Assembly: GCA_003290165.1 (NCBI GenBank)
Contig: QNQO01001847.1
Span: forward strand, 62,001 to 126,000
Length of the DNA stretch: 64,000 nucleotides
DNA from: Berberis thunbergii
Taxonomy: Eukaryota; Streptophyta; Magnoliopsida; Ranunculales; Berberidaceae
Direction: 5' to 3'
This document shows positions 22,101 through 33,955 of the stretch, one piece after another. The notes under the pieces were generated by a model. That model was not told the DNA's origin, did no database searches, and saw only the letters and a list, made by a program, of their open reading frames with translations. The first letter of the stretch is position 1, and every line of letters starts with the position of its first letter. The position numbers and the translations under genes were made by a program.

Positions 22101-25100
22101 ACCCTGATCTCTCTTTCATGACTTTTTTTTCATTATTATTATTTCTTTTCTACCTTTTCTTCAAATTAGTATAATAACCACAAACAAGTATAAAATCATT
22201 TTTTGTGTTGTATACAGTATACTTATTTCCCAACTTCAACACAATCCCATGTAACAAAAACGATATGCATTTGGATATGCATGTCAATATATTATCAACG
22301 TAGATTTAGGTACTTTGTTCATTTTCATTTTCACTAATCAATCCTATAAAGCTAAGGTGTGAAACACAGAGAGAAGAAATCGAGACGGAAGGCTTCACGT
22401 TACAAACTAGAAATAGATGAGAGAATAAAAAAGATCCTAAAGGTAGAAAAGTTTGTCACCTCCACTCGCTGCTTTGCAACACTTTTACTGCACTATCAAA
22501 GGTATCACACTGTTTGCTTTTATCTTGGGGATGCCCCCAACATGGATGGTTTCCGTCACATAAGAGTGACTACTTTTGTAAGGTCAAAACTATCATTGAG
22601 ATGGATCAAGTCCTACTCGGTAGCAAAAAAGAATATTCAAGGAATGGCCAAGATTAAAAAATAGTCCGGGGAGGGATCTTGAGACCTCCTACCACAAATC
22701 TCGAGGTATTTTGTATGTCTTCCCAATATTAAACAATTGCTGGTTCTCCCTGAAATTTTGCATCTAAACTTGTTCTTTAATACTTGGATTTATAAGGCAA
22801 TGCTATATTGCTAGTACTTTGCCCACAGATAATCCAGATTGCTTGAAAGAGGTTTTTTTTTTTTTTTTCAATCAAACACAATAACTGAGAAAGTCACCAG
22901 ACAAAGAGAATACAAACTACAGAGCAGAGCTTACATGGAAATCTACATTTTTAAGAGTACCCCACACAGAATCCCACTACCACACTAAAGGCTTGATCTC
23001 AGTGCACAAACTTTATCAATCCTTTTCGACTCCCTTGAAAACTATGTTGCTTCTCTCCTTCCAAAGACAAAGGAGAATAGCAAAGAGACCCTATCTCAGA
23101 GTCATTTGCCTTGCAGAAACTATTTATCTCTATGCCAAATTGCCAATTAGATTGCTGAAAGTGTTCAAGGGGAATAAAGAGGAGAAAAGCATGCATATCA
23201 TAATTCGGATTTCTCACTTAGCGGGAATAAAGAAGAGAAAAACATCACATATTTGAGCAACAACCACCACCACCCAATAGAACGATAACCACCACCCAAT
23301 AGAACGATAACCACCACCCAACAGAACAATCTCGATTTCTCACCGAGTCACCGATTAATCGGTAACCGCTAAACCCAACCACTAGATACCTAATTCGGAT
23401 ACACTAAATCGCCAATTAATAGACGATTAATTGCCACATAAATAACCCAGCATAGCTGTTATTGCCAATCTATGTAAACAATATAAATAAACTTGTCATT
23501 TGGAAAGCCATTTACTTCCTATTGAGACCACCCGCCACACACTTCTTAACAAACTAAATAAAACGTAACAATTTAAAAGATATAGTGTACGGGTACGGAT
23601 TAAATTGAACAAAATAGTTATAAAACAATTCAAAAAGTAATGCAAGTGGAAAAACAAAACATATATCATAGCAGTCAGTCTCTAAACTATCATATAACAT
23701 GCCAAAGCCCTTTATCGTGACGCATGCATCATATCCGTTATAAAAGAGAGGGTTAAGGTAATGAGTACTTACTTGAACCAACCATTTGCTGCAGACAGTT
23801 CATACGGATAGGTGGTTGCAGATCTACTTGGACTTCCATACATCATCTCTTCTTTAGAAGAAAGGTAAAGAGGACTAAAGGTTCCACCATCTTGACAATC
23901 GCTGAAATGAACGGTCTTCGGAGAGCATGTGACGGGAAGTAGATTCTCTGATCCAAATTCTGAGATCATACCCTTGTTTGGTGAAGAATAAGTGAAATTT
24001 TCTTGTTTTGATGCATTCCGTCCCGGTGGTAAAAGCCAGCTGTCAGTTCCGCCTACCAATCCAAGCCCATCTTGACCAATTGAAGGTGTATTCCACATCT
24101 GCCATGTTCCCTGTTCACGTGTTGTGCTTGAATCATTCATAAAGGAGGTTCTCACATCATGGGAGCTTTGGGTAAATGGGTTCTGACTACAGTTAGTGCG
24201 CCTTTCCTCTGCAACTTTTAACCGTGACATGGGGGCCTCAATTGGAGACGGTCGATTGATTTCACCAGAAGCAGGTGCATTTTGCAAAGAATGAAGACTT
24301 GGTCCTGTATCTGTCACAAACCCAGCCAGTGGATCCAACGAAAAATTGTCTAGTGAATCAGAAACTGGCCCAAGTAAGGATATAGCATCGGGAATATAAC
24401 ACGGGTCTTCAAAAATTTCCAGATCTTCATGAGACAACTTTCCAGACATAGTTAAACTGGGTTCAGCAGCTGAAGTGAAAATTGAGCTGGCACTAATTGA
24501 GGCATTTGGAAAAGAAGGGTGAGTAAAAGGTGATGATAGTGTAAAATAGGTCTGACTGTCTAAAGGATGTGTAGGTGACACTTGACCAGCTAACTTATGG
24601 CTTGGATCCACTGCTTGGGTATTCTGCTCAGATCTGCCTATGGCATTTGCATTTGCATTTGCAGTTGAAGATATAGGATTTGCCTGAGTACGAGTAAACA
24701 ATTGTTGCCACGATTTTTTGGGGGTTGTTTGTGATTTCATCTCCGACATCACCTAAAAGATAGCATGTCACCCAATATAAGGAATTATACACACAAATAT
24801 ACTTTTTTCTGATTTGATGAATCCTAATAACTTTTATCTCCAATATTACATCATTAGACCATTCACCAATACATCCACAACACAAAAAATCATAGTGGCA
24901 ATAAAGCCTAACCTCTCAAGCTACTGAAAGTAAGTTCGTAGGTTGAAGAGTTAGAACTATCCACTACTAGTTTTCAGTATTACAAATGTATGGTTGTTCT
25001 CGCTTTTGTGATTGCAAGAGTTATCCAATCTGATTCAGCGTCCAAAATATGCCCCTAAGGTATAAACTTCAGCTGGATTGATCTGACATATACAATATCG

Positions 25101-26547
25101 TGACAATGACGACAAAAATTGAATGGGATTCCTTTAATAATCAGATTACCAAGCATCTTCTCACCAACCAACTAAGCATATTGAAGTAATACATGGCAAA
25201 TATAGAACAGTAGCAATGAAGACAACTTACAGGTCTATGAGAAATTGCCTCAATCGCCTTGTCACCTCCATCTGAGTGCGACTTTCTAGGCATTTGGTCT
25301 AAAGAATTCCAACTGACAGAATCTCCCGAACCATTCGGCTTGTTTACTTTTATGCTAACATTTGCAGAACTTTGAGCACCCTTGCCAAAGAAACCACTTC
25401 CATTAAAAGCTTTAGATGATAAAAGGATAGAACCCTTCACGTGTTCCAGGTATTTAGCACCAGTTACCCTGCTAAAATTGTTCCTGGTGACAGCTTTTGT
25501 ACCATTTTCAGATGTATTAAACTTAGTATTAGTGGACACACTTTTGGAGATGTCTCTTTTTTCAATTTCAGTCTTCTTCTCACCTTCCTTGCCCAACTTC
25601 TTATCAAGATCTTCGACATCAGAATTGCTCTTACTAGAACCTATGTCTTTTTCTTTCCTTCTCTCCTGGCGCTTCCTTTCTGCTTCCTTCTTACAATCTT
25701 TTCGCCTATCGTGAGCTGAACCTTTGCCACATTCCTTCTCTGGTGCCATATACTCATCCTTCAGTTTTCTCCGTTCTTCCACTAACTTCGCAACTTCTTC
25801 CCTCTGCTTCCTTTCTTCCTCCTCTAATTGCTCCCTCTCTAGCCTAGCCTGCCTCTTCTCTTCAGCCTTCCTACGAGCTTTCTCCCATTTACTTTCACCA
25901 AAATTCAACTGATTATCACCTTTTCGCATTTCGTCAAAATCCCGATCTAACACATCATTGTCCGCCAACAAACCAACCACAAAACTCTTTATCCTCGCCC
26001 ACCTTATACTCAACAAAAATGAGGCCAATTTATTACAAACAAAGAAATCCGAACACCTATCATCACCCACATCCTTCCCCCGACAATTATACCTCACATT
26101 CCCATTCAACGGGTTCTTCCCAGCACTCTTACTAACCAAATTCTCAAACACCACAGTACCCGAAATCTTCGTCTCATCCATCCCAGACCCAGACAAGTCC
26201 AATGCCGGTCTCTTCGACACATGCCCACAATACGAACACGTAAACCTCCCCCCACTCGGATTCTGATCCTTATACGGGCTTAAACAGTTCCTACAAACTC
26301 TAGTTGCCGTCTTCCTTAGCTTCTGCCTCTCAATTGCCTCAAACCTCTTCCTCTCCCTATTTAACGCATTCCTCCTCTCCCTCCACGCAGACAACTGTGG
26401 CATCAAAATCTCATACCAGAATATTGTAACCAGTAAAACCAATACACACGCCAGACGCGGCGACGTCACCTCAAATCTAAACCCCGGCGGTAACAACTGC
26501 GACAACGCCCATAGTCCTATTAGTGGAATCACTAACCAGGGTAGCAT
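19194..26547 (-). CDS. Plant membrane protein with zinc ribbon and coiled coil ('stress response NST1-like')
   Basis: Three exons, 26547-25231, 24752-23773 and 19311-19194, join in matching phases (0, then 2) to 804 residues. The start MLPWLVIPLIGLW opens two hydrophobic segments (residues 2-20 and about 31-48). A C4 zinc ribbon follows: CRNC at 85-88 and CSYCGH at 104-109. A third hydrophobic stretch lies near 172-194. Residues 220-360 are a charged coiled coil of E, K and R. The middle exon encodes a serine/proline-rich, probably disordered region, and the last exon ends with LFTAPDVQSFWSSN. Databases often name such proteins 'stress response NST1-like' because of the coiled coil alone; I know no demonstrated function. 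The ATG at 26547 gives the family start; upstream codons are not conserved. The last intron is 4.46 kb and packed with repeats. An overlooked small exon inside it is possible, though phases fit without one. Confidence 0.88.
19808..19963. repeat. 2 x 78 bp tandem duplication in an intron
   Basis: The segment starting AACAGAAGATCGTGTT and ending with GCTGCAGGCTGAT is repeated at a 78 bp offset with a few differences, inside the long intron of the coiled-coil protein gene. Confidence 0.85.
21293..22042. mobile_element. Inverted-repeat element with a CCA-repeat core
   Basis: The ends GGCTCCGCTTGG (21302-21313) and CCAAGCGGAGCC (22022-22033) are perfect inverted repeats, each next to TAT. The inverted symmetry continues outward as TGCCAC and GTGGCA, so the exact border and target duplication are unclear. 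The middle (about 21540-21880) is an imperfect CCACCA/CACCAT repeat with no real gene. It lies in the long intron. Confidence 0.7.
22851..23150 (-). mobile_element. Possible poly(A)-tailed retroinsertion, unknown family
   Basis: A T-run at about 22853-22870 looks like a poly(A) tail in minus orientation. The flanks AGATTGCTTGAAAG and AGATTGCTGAAAG resemble an imperfect target-site duplication. The reading frame on the minus strand crosses the proposed right border, which weakens the case; identity unknown. Confidence 0.35.
23256..23330. repeat. Tandem repeat, about 3 x 23 bp
   Basis: The unit ACCACCACCCAATAGAACGA is repeated about three times in the long intron. Confidence 0.75.
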
Positions 26548-28394
26548 GGTCGCCACCCTCCTCGACCACTTCTGAACCACACACAATATACACATTATCC
26601 TCCGTTTCCCACAATCTCAAACCCTAATTTTCCAATCCTCACTTCAACAATACCAATCTTTTCTTTCTTTCAATTCCTTTGTCTTACCCAAATTGAATCC
26701 AATTAACTGTTTTGTAAACCTAATTTCTACAAATCTTGCAAAACAAAAATGAACAAAACCGAATAGATTATTAGGTTTTCAATAAAGAAAGATTGAATTG
26801 AAAATAAACAAGGAAAGAAATCGAAAGAAATTTACGATGGAGAGAGAAAACCTAATTTCGCGGTGACTGAAACTTCTTCAGCTCAAACTTCGCTCGTTCA
26901 TTCTTATCTTCTCTCAACAACGAAGAGAAAAAAAAGTGAAGATGGTAATAAATGAAAAAAATAAAAATTTTCAATTATATGAAAAGGAGGTCGTATGTAT
27001 GTATGTATGTACGTACGTAACTTACCGTCGGTCGCGTATCGTGTCATTTATCAATGAACGAGAGGAACAAAGACTTGTGATTCTTGACATTAAATAAAGA
27101 AGCTCTTCTTGGTGACGAAATGTTTGTTTTAATTAATATATCCCGTTTTTTTTTAAATGTCGAGGGAACGTGACCCTTCGTCTCCTTTCAGATGTGCGCC
27201 TTTGCGAATCTCAAGGAGATGAATGGTTATTTCACGTTCCCTCGACGCCTGAAAGGGTTCATATATATCCATTATAGGTTACCTTTTTTTAGATAATTTT
27301 TATTTTTATAAAAAAATTGAATTTATTTATCAAGTATATGGAATATTGATACTAAGACATAAGTACCCTTTGTTACTATTCATCAACTATTAATTTTGCT
27401 AGTAAACATGAAAATTTGGCAACGAATTTTTAGAATTATAAAAAAAAAACGACGGATTTAAGTATGGGTATGACCCAATTTTAATTATAAAGGTAGATTT
27501 GATGGTGGATTTGGTTGTATGGAATTTTATATTATGAGAATTTATTAGGAAATCACTTAAATCTAAGTTAATTTGAGATTCAGTCATTAATTTACTATTA
27601 AATTTTGTAATGAATTGTGAGAATGAAAGTCGTATGAATATGAAAACCACACGCTTTGAAGACCAAAGAGTATGATTCTCATGATTCATGTAACTTCTAT
27701 TTCCATCATTGGTCATAAAATCTATGGTGGATTGGTGAATAAACATCAAGTTAGCTTAAAATTAGATGATTTTCTCGTAACATAGAATGTCATGCAACCA
27801 AACACACCCTTAGAGTGTTAAAAGTTTAGGTTATTTGCAATGAAACATTCATTTTTTTTTATAGAAATATGCACCTTGACTAGTGTCAGAAGATCTTTCA
27901 TAACTAAATATGTCATGCACAACAATAACACAGTCCAAAATCTATCCAAGGGCTTGTGATCATAGGTTATAGGTTAGAAAAATAATAAATGATATAATTA
28001 ACTCGTAAATCTTTTCAAAATCATAGAAATCTATAGAGAATTTTTTGGATCGTAATCACAGTTATTAATTTGGAGAATGGACAAAAGTTTTGGTTCGACA
28101 AATTTTGAAAAGAATATGATTTTGCAATATTTGATTTGGTCAAAATTTCAATCAAATATTCGGAAGAAGATTAAACATTCGATGTGTTATATGCTTGTGT
28201 ATAATATGATACATCGTAAGAGATTTGGAGTTTCAAAATATTGATCCATTATTCAAGTTTGCAATGAATAAAAAGAACTTAACTATTACGAAAATAACCA
28301 AAAGTGAAATCTCAAAAAAAAAAAAAAAAAATCAAGTGGAAAACTCAATCCCCGTGCCATCAATCAACTCAAAAAGTATTTTCAATATCATTTT
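26548..28394. other. Intergenic DNA upstream of the coiled-coil protein gene
   Basis: It contains the leader and promoter of the minus-strand gene (start not pinpointed), a (GTAT)n-(GTAC)n microsatellite at about 26993-27018, and a perfect inverted repeat at 27159-27246. The rest is AT-rich with no supported gene. Confidence 0.5.
27159..27246. repeat. Short inverted repeat, possible MITE relic
   Basis: The arms GTCGAGGGAACGTGA (27159-27173) and TCACGTTCCCTCGAC (27232-27246) are perfect reverse complements. The word GTCGAGG and the inner GAGATGAATGGT resemble the Mutator-like MITE family described at 59720-59886. Confidence 0.7.
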
Positions 28395-30408
28395 AAGTGT
28401 TTACATTTTTTTTTTTTTAAATTAACCTCCAGTGGGAGGGGCAACTATGGAATGTCAGACCTTTATTATATAGCCAAAAATCTTACAAAAACATTGCAGG
28501 GGTACATTACGACATTGCCCGCATTTTAGACAAAAAACCGAAAGAGAAAACATAACATTTGAAGCCAATTTCCTGCAAAGAAATAACAAAACCAAAACTG
28601 AGCCAGACCAATACAAAGATTTAAATTCGTGTGTGCCCAAGACTGCCCAAGCAACCAGCATACACACACAAAACCGCGTCCACGCAACTAGGGGTGGGCA
28701 CGGTCCGGATCGGTTCCAAATTTGAAGGAACCTGACTCGAACCGTTTACATTTTAACGGATCCGGTCCGGTCCGGATCCCTTCATTTTGATAATTGGAAC
28801 CGAACCTAACTCGAACCGTTCTAAACGGTTCGGTTCCACGGTTCCACACCCATTTATGAAAATTTTCGAGACAGAGACGAGAGAGGAGAATTTTTGAAAA
28901 TTTAGGAAAGAATATGTTGAGTAATCACACATATGTTGAGTTGAGTTGAGTAATCTACCATAGAATATGTTGAGTAATCTACCGAGAATTTTCGAGACAT
29001 AGAATCACACATCACTGAAGTTGAGTTGAGTAATCTACAAAAGAATATGTTGTGACATCTATAGATAGAGACCGAGAGATGTAACTCGAGAGACCGAGAG
29101 AGGGGAGAATTCTTTTGTGAAATCACCATAGAATCACACATCTGAATCACACATAACAGAATCACAGTTGAGATCGAGAGAGAGGAGACAGGAACCATAG
29201 AATCACACATCTTTTGTGCTTCTTCTCGAGACAGAGACCGAGAGAGAGGAGACGGAGATGAGATCTGCTGCTTCTCTACCTTTTCTTCTGCTCATCCTCT
29301 TCTTGAAAGGCTCTGTTTGGTACAAATCAGAGTTCAGCGAGCTCTGAGCCTCTCTTCTGTATTGCTCCCATTAGAGAAGGAGAGGTCTGTGTGTTACCAA
29401 AGGCGGTGGCTGGGTATGGTGCTAATGTTTGGCAGAAGCATTTGGTAGAGTACTTCATCTACTCCAGACTCCCTTATTCTCTCCTTCTCGACACAGAGAC
29501 AGAGAGAGGAGAGGGAGATCTCCTTCCCCTTCTCGAGACAGAGAACAGAGAGAGGAGAGGGAGATCTCCTTCCCCTTTCGATACAAACTTCAAAGAGAGG
29601 AGAGAGTCGAAAGACAGAGAGAGGAGAGGATTTAGATTTAGGTTTTTTAGGTTTAGGATTTGGAAATCATATTTGGTTCAGATACAAACTTCAAAGAGAG
29701 GAGAGAGTCGAGAGACAGAGAGAAGAGGAGAGGATTTAGATTTAGGTTTTTAGGTTTAGGGTTTGATTTAGGTTTATATAGTAAATTCGATTTGAAACGG
29801 TCCGGACGGGTTCAACCCGGACCGTTTCGTTTTAAAAAACAGAAACCGGGACCGGACCGTTTTATAACGGATCCGGACCGATCCGAACCGTTTTATAACG
29901 GATCCGGACCGATCCGAACCGTATCAAGAAATTCAAAATTAAAATCCGGACCGTTTTGCTCAAAACGGTCCGGTTCGGTGTGAACCCGCGGATCCTCGAC
30001 CCGTTTGCCCACCCCTACACGCAACCGCTGAAAAAACGCAGCCACGCGACAAATCAGACCGCAGCAGTCCAAAAGCAGCAGCATCAGCACTCAATAAAAC
30101 TGCAGAAACATAGCACGCAGCACTCAACCTAGCACGCAACCACAGTCCCATTTCATCGCAACTTCGGACCGCATTATGCGCGGTGCCCAAACAGAGGCAA
30201 AACTCTGTTTGCGACAGTTTTCCCAGGCCTGGAACGCGCCCTTGCAGCTTCCAGCCGCAGAAAACGCAGCATCAGCAGCAACACTCAAAACAGGGCAGAA
30301 AACAGCAACAAAACAGCACAAAGCACACAGGATCAGGCCCACATCATCGCATCTTTGTGCCGCAAAAAAACACAGCATCCAAACAGCGAAAATTTAAAGT
30401 GTTTACAT
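28395..30408 (-). mobile_element. 5'-truncated LINE-type retroinsertion, interrupted by a hAT element
   Basis: A 12 bp target-site duplication, AAGTGTTTACAT, is at 28395-28406 and 30397-30408. On the minus strand the element ends GCCCCTCCCACTGGAGG-TTAATTT and a poly(A) tail. Without the hAT insertion (28689-30017 plus its 8 bp duplication) it is about 650 bp. The same 3' end occurs at 31450-31594 (+) and 61336-61654 (-). Different lengths with one shared 3' end are typical of 5'-truncated LINE copies, but no reverse transcriptase remains to prove the class. Confidence 0.8.
28681..30025. mobile_element. Non-autonomous hAT element with 8 bp target duplication
   Basis: The element, 28689-30017 (1329 bp), begins TAGGGGTGGGCA and ends TGCCCACCCCTA, perfect 12 bp inverted repeats. 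CACGCAAC flanks it at 28681-28688 and 30018-30025, the 8 bp duplication of hAT transposons. It is inserted in the minus-strand LINE copy. Near its ends it is rich in GGTCCGGATCGG-like words. The middle has GAGAGAGGAGA-type simple repeats and degenerate TTTAGGG words. No transposase was seen. Confidence 0.92.
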
Positions 30409-30651
30409 ATTCATAAGAACATCATCAATATATTATGGATTGCTTTCTATTAAAGTTTGACAAATTGACAAAAATCAAATCTCTACAAATCAATTTGTAA
30501 ATTCCTCACAAATCTATCCCTCTCCTCCAAAAAAATCAAAATGTGAAAAATGGTTCTACTAGCTTACATTGTATTAGCTACAGCCACCAAAAGAGCTGAG
30601 GTAATACAATGCGCATTTCTCTTTCAGACCCTTATTCGTTACACTGAGCAA

Positions 30652-31545
30652 CATTATGTGGTAATACAAGGCGTATCTTCGTCATGGGGATGACTAGAGG
30701 CAGCTTATGTGGTTTCGGCTTTGGTTTGATGACTTGCGTGATGCGACATTGGCTGGTGAATGCGTATACAAGTGGCTATTTTGTAGTGCAGGAATTGCTA
30801 CCACTTGCTTGGCATCATGGGGTCGACCAGGAGCACGGCGGGCGCTGTGACGTTATGTTCACGCATTTGGCTGTTTTGGTTTGCCTGGCTGGGTATAGGG
30901 GACAGCTAGGTGAGCGCTATTGGCGGGACTCTCGGTTGCTAAACAGAGTTGGCGTGGCTCAACAAGGAGGGCAGCAGTTTTGTTGTTCGTTTGGGTGTTG
31001 CGGAGGGCTGCAATCAGCTGAACTTTGGGTGTGATATGGAGCAGAATACGCTGAAACAATGCACCTGCTGATTCAGTCAATTAGATGCAATGAATTGCAG
31101 GGAATCGAGCTTGGTGCCGCACCGGCGTAGGATGTTGCTGCGGTGCTGTGGCCGGACTGTTTGCAGGGGACAGTGAGGTACGCTGGCTGGACACAATGTT
31201 TGCAAAATAGAGTATACTCTGTTTCTGCTGATTTTTGTTTTTGCTTATGCGGATTTGTTTGCGAAGTGGTGTAGTTATTTCGGTTTGGGTTGTGTTTTAT
31301 GTTTTATTTTTATGGGTGTGCGCTTAGGTCCACGTGCTCTACATATTTTTTGATTTTCAGTCATTAGAGGTTTTCTACTGTTTGTTTATATCCTTTTGGA
31401 CAACTGTTTGCAAGTTATTCGCTTATTTTTGTTTGTGGACTTTACGCGGGTAACGTCGTAGTGTACCCCCGCATTGATTGTAAGTTTTTTTTTGGATTAA
31501 TTAATAAAGGTTTGGCATCCCATAGTTGCCCCTCCTCACTGGAGG

Positions 31546-31594
<49 letters not shown>
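30652..31594 (+). mobile_element. LINE-type retroinsertion with long poly(A) tail
   Basis: The segment ends with GGTTAATTT and about 38 A residues (31557-31594), and shares the 3' end of the minus copies at 28407 and 61336. It interrupts unit A of the tandem duplication; unit B preserves the uninterrupted site at 32260-32270. No clear target-site duplication is visible. The inside is GC-richer than its surroundings and has no intact protein. Confidence 0.8.
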
Positions 31595-31595
<1 letters not shown>

Positions 31596-32012
31596 AGAGC
31601 CTACAATAGAAGAGGGGCACAAGTAAGGTTCTTGAGGGCTCACTGTTGTATGATATACAACTTAAACGTTGTTTGTTTGAACGTGTATTATATTAAACTA
31701 ATTAGAAGTAGAAGGCTTTTACGATATTTTTGTTATAGATGAGATTATTAAACAATGACTCATTTATACAAAAAAAAAAAAAAACGTGTGTAATTCACGA
31801 ATTCGATAATTATTGTCGTTATTTCTTTTTGGTCTCTCAATAAATCAAATTAGCTATAAAAATTTCACTTGTCAATCTCATTGATATATATATTTTTTTG
31901 ACATATAGCTAGTAATGGAAGACAAAATCTATTTGAGGGAAATTGGGAAAAGAGTCTTTTTGGATTTTGTCTCAATAAGTATCGTTAATCACTGATGAGC
32001 AAGGACTTGCTC

Positions 32013-32037
32013 ATTTCCTCGCCATTTAGAACTGCTC
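32013..32037. mobile_element. Right-end relic of the Mutator-like MITE family
   Basis: TTTCCTCGCCATTTAGAA, the typical right end of the family at 59720-59886, sits exactly between duplication units A and B. Confidence 0.6.
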
Positions 32038-32376
32038 ATTATGGATTGCTTTCTATTAAAGTTTGACAAATTGACAAAAATCAATCTCTACAAATCAATT
32101 TGTAAATTCCTCACAAATCTATCCCTCTCCTCCAAAAAATCAAAATGTGAAAAATGGTTCTACTAGCTTACATTGTATTAGCTACAGCCACCAAAAGAAC
32201 TGAGGTGGCTGAAGTAATACAGTGCGCATTTCTCTTTCAGACCCTTCTTCGTTACGTTGAGCAAGCAGAGCCTACAATAGAAGAGGGGCACGAGTAAGGT
32301 TCTTGAGGGCTCACTGTTGTATGATATACAACTTAAACGTTGTTTGTTTGAACGTGTATTATATTAAACTAATTAG

Positions 32377-32490
32377 AAGTACCAGTTTTTCTTAAGTGCA
32401 CCGGTAAAGAGTTTGATATCTTGCATGGTAGCATCAGGCAAGATACAAGTGCACTGAGACCAATACACTATAGTATTACTCTAAAAGTAC
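32377..32490. mobile_element. 108 bp insertion of unknown type in unit B
   Basis: The insertion at 32383-32490 is absent from unit A. AAGTAC occurs at 32377-32382 and at 32485-32490, consistent with a 6 bp target duplication. The insert holds two similar words, AAGTGCACCGG and AAGTGCACTGAG. Family not recognised. Confidence 0.55.
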
Positions 32491-33627
32491 AGAGCTTTTA
32501 CGATATTTTTGTCATAGAGGAGAATATATATAATGACTCGTGTATACAAAAAAAAAAAAAAACGTGTTTAATTCACGAATTCGATAATTATTGTCGTTAT
32601 TTCTTTTTGGTCTCTCAATCAATCAAATTAGCTATAAAAATTTTCACTTGTCAATCTCATTGATATTTTTTTTTTTGACATATAGCTAGTAATGGAAGAC
32701 AAAAGTCTATTTGAGGGAAATTGGGAAAAGAGTCTTTTTGGATTTTGTCTCAATAAGTATCGTTAATCACTGATGAGCAAGGACTTGCTCTAATTAAGTA
32801 TCTTTTTAGTCAAGCATCCCTTTCACAAAGAAAGACTTACCTTCCTTCCTCCAGCGGGCAAGAAGATTAGGATGAAAGGAAGACAATTAGGGTCTCACTT
32901 GTGGAACTATTAGAAGAAACTCCAAATTTTCATTCAAACTGAGTCCTATTCCAAGGTCTTCCCTCTATTACGGCGTCGTCCGCTACTTATACATGGGTAG
33001 GAGTTGGTACGTATATGTAATTTGACTGAGGTTAGGGATTTAGGTTTTGCAATCACGTTTTACAATCAGAATGATATGACATTGTCAGATGAGGTTTTTC
33101 ACAACCTCAATATACACATAAACTTTTTGAGATCTCATGTTTTAATTTAATTTCTTACTATAGGGACAAGAAAATATTTAGAAAAGGTTTCTCTATATTT
33201 AGGAAAAATCCCAATATGAGCCTCCAAGCCCATGATCTGGCATTTTGGCTATTTGTACACCTGATGTAAGCCCGTTAATATGTTCGACCTCTGGCCTTGA
33301 TCTCATCCCATTCATCTCAAGTCTTGGATCGTAGAATTTTCACATATTAAGTACAGTCGAACCCAAACCTACAAGGCTTCGGCCCAATTCAGTTGCAAAT
33401 TTTTTTTTAAATAAATTGGGTGGTTGATCATTTATTTATTAATCTATGTCTGAAGGCTATATGATTGATCCTATAAGATTAATCAAATTAAGACAGAAGG
33501 CTATAATATTATTGCTATTTAATAGGTTAACAAATTCAAATCATCGAATTGAAGCACTCCAATATTTTTTATTAGCATTTTTTGTCTTGGGTGACGAGAA
33601 TTATACGATGATACATTAAGATCATCC

Positions 33628-33955
33628 AATGCAATTAGGGCTGAAAACTGAACTGACTTAGGTCGGTTTTAAAATTTTCAAATCGAAGCCGAGCCGAACA
33701 TTAACAAAACTGAACCGATTTTAATTTATGCAAACCGTAACCGAATCGAACCGACTAAAATCGAACCAAAACGAAAATAAAACCAAACCGACCAACTATT
33801 TTAAATATATTGTATTATTTATATATAAAATATATATTATTCATTATATATATTCGGTCAGTTCGGTTTGGTCGGTTAAATCACATAGAAATCAATCCAA
33901 ACCGAATTTAAACCGAACCGATTAATTGGTTTTTTTGTTCAGCCCTAAATGCAAT
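33628..33955. mobile_element. hAT-type MITE, 312 bp
   Basis: The element, 33636-33947, starts TAGGGCTGAA and ends TTCAGCCCTA. The 8 bp duplication AATGCAAT is at 33628-33635 and 33948-33955. Arms rich in ACCGAACCGA and TCGGTTTGGTCGG surround an AT-rich centre, so the transcript would fold back. A relic of the same family is at 9482. Confidence 0.92.

Larger units (their letters stand above)
30432..32790. repeat. Large tandem duplication with insertion differences (units A and B)
   Basis: Unit A is 30432-30651 plus 31595-32012; unit B is 32038-32264 plus 32266-32790. The shared sequence is nearly identical. Unit A is interrupted by a 943 bp poly(A)-tailed element; unit B lacks it but carries an extra 108 bp (32383-32490). 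So each copy shows the empty site of the other's insertion. Confidence 0.9.

Noticed and set aside
29640..29775. Interstitial telomere-like sequence (TTTAGGG words)
   Set aside because: The words are degenerate and sit within a hAT element; no regular telomere array is present.
29391..29983. Overlapping open frames rich in Arg and Glu
   Set aside because: They come from GAGAGAGGAGA-type repeats inside the hAT element; no family features.
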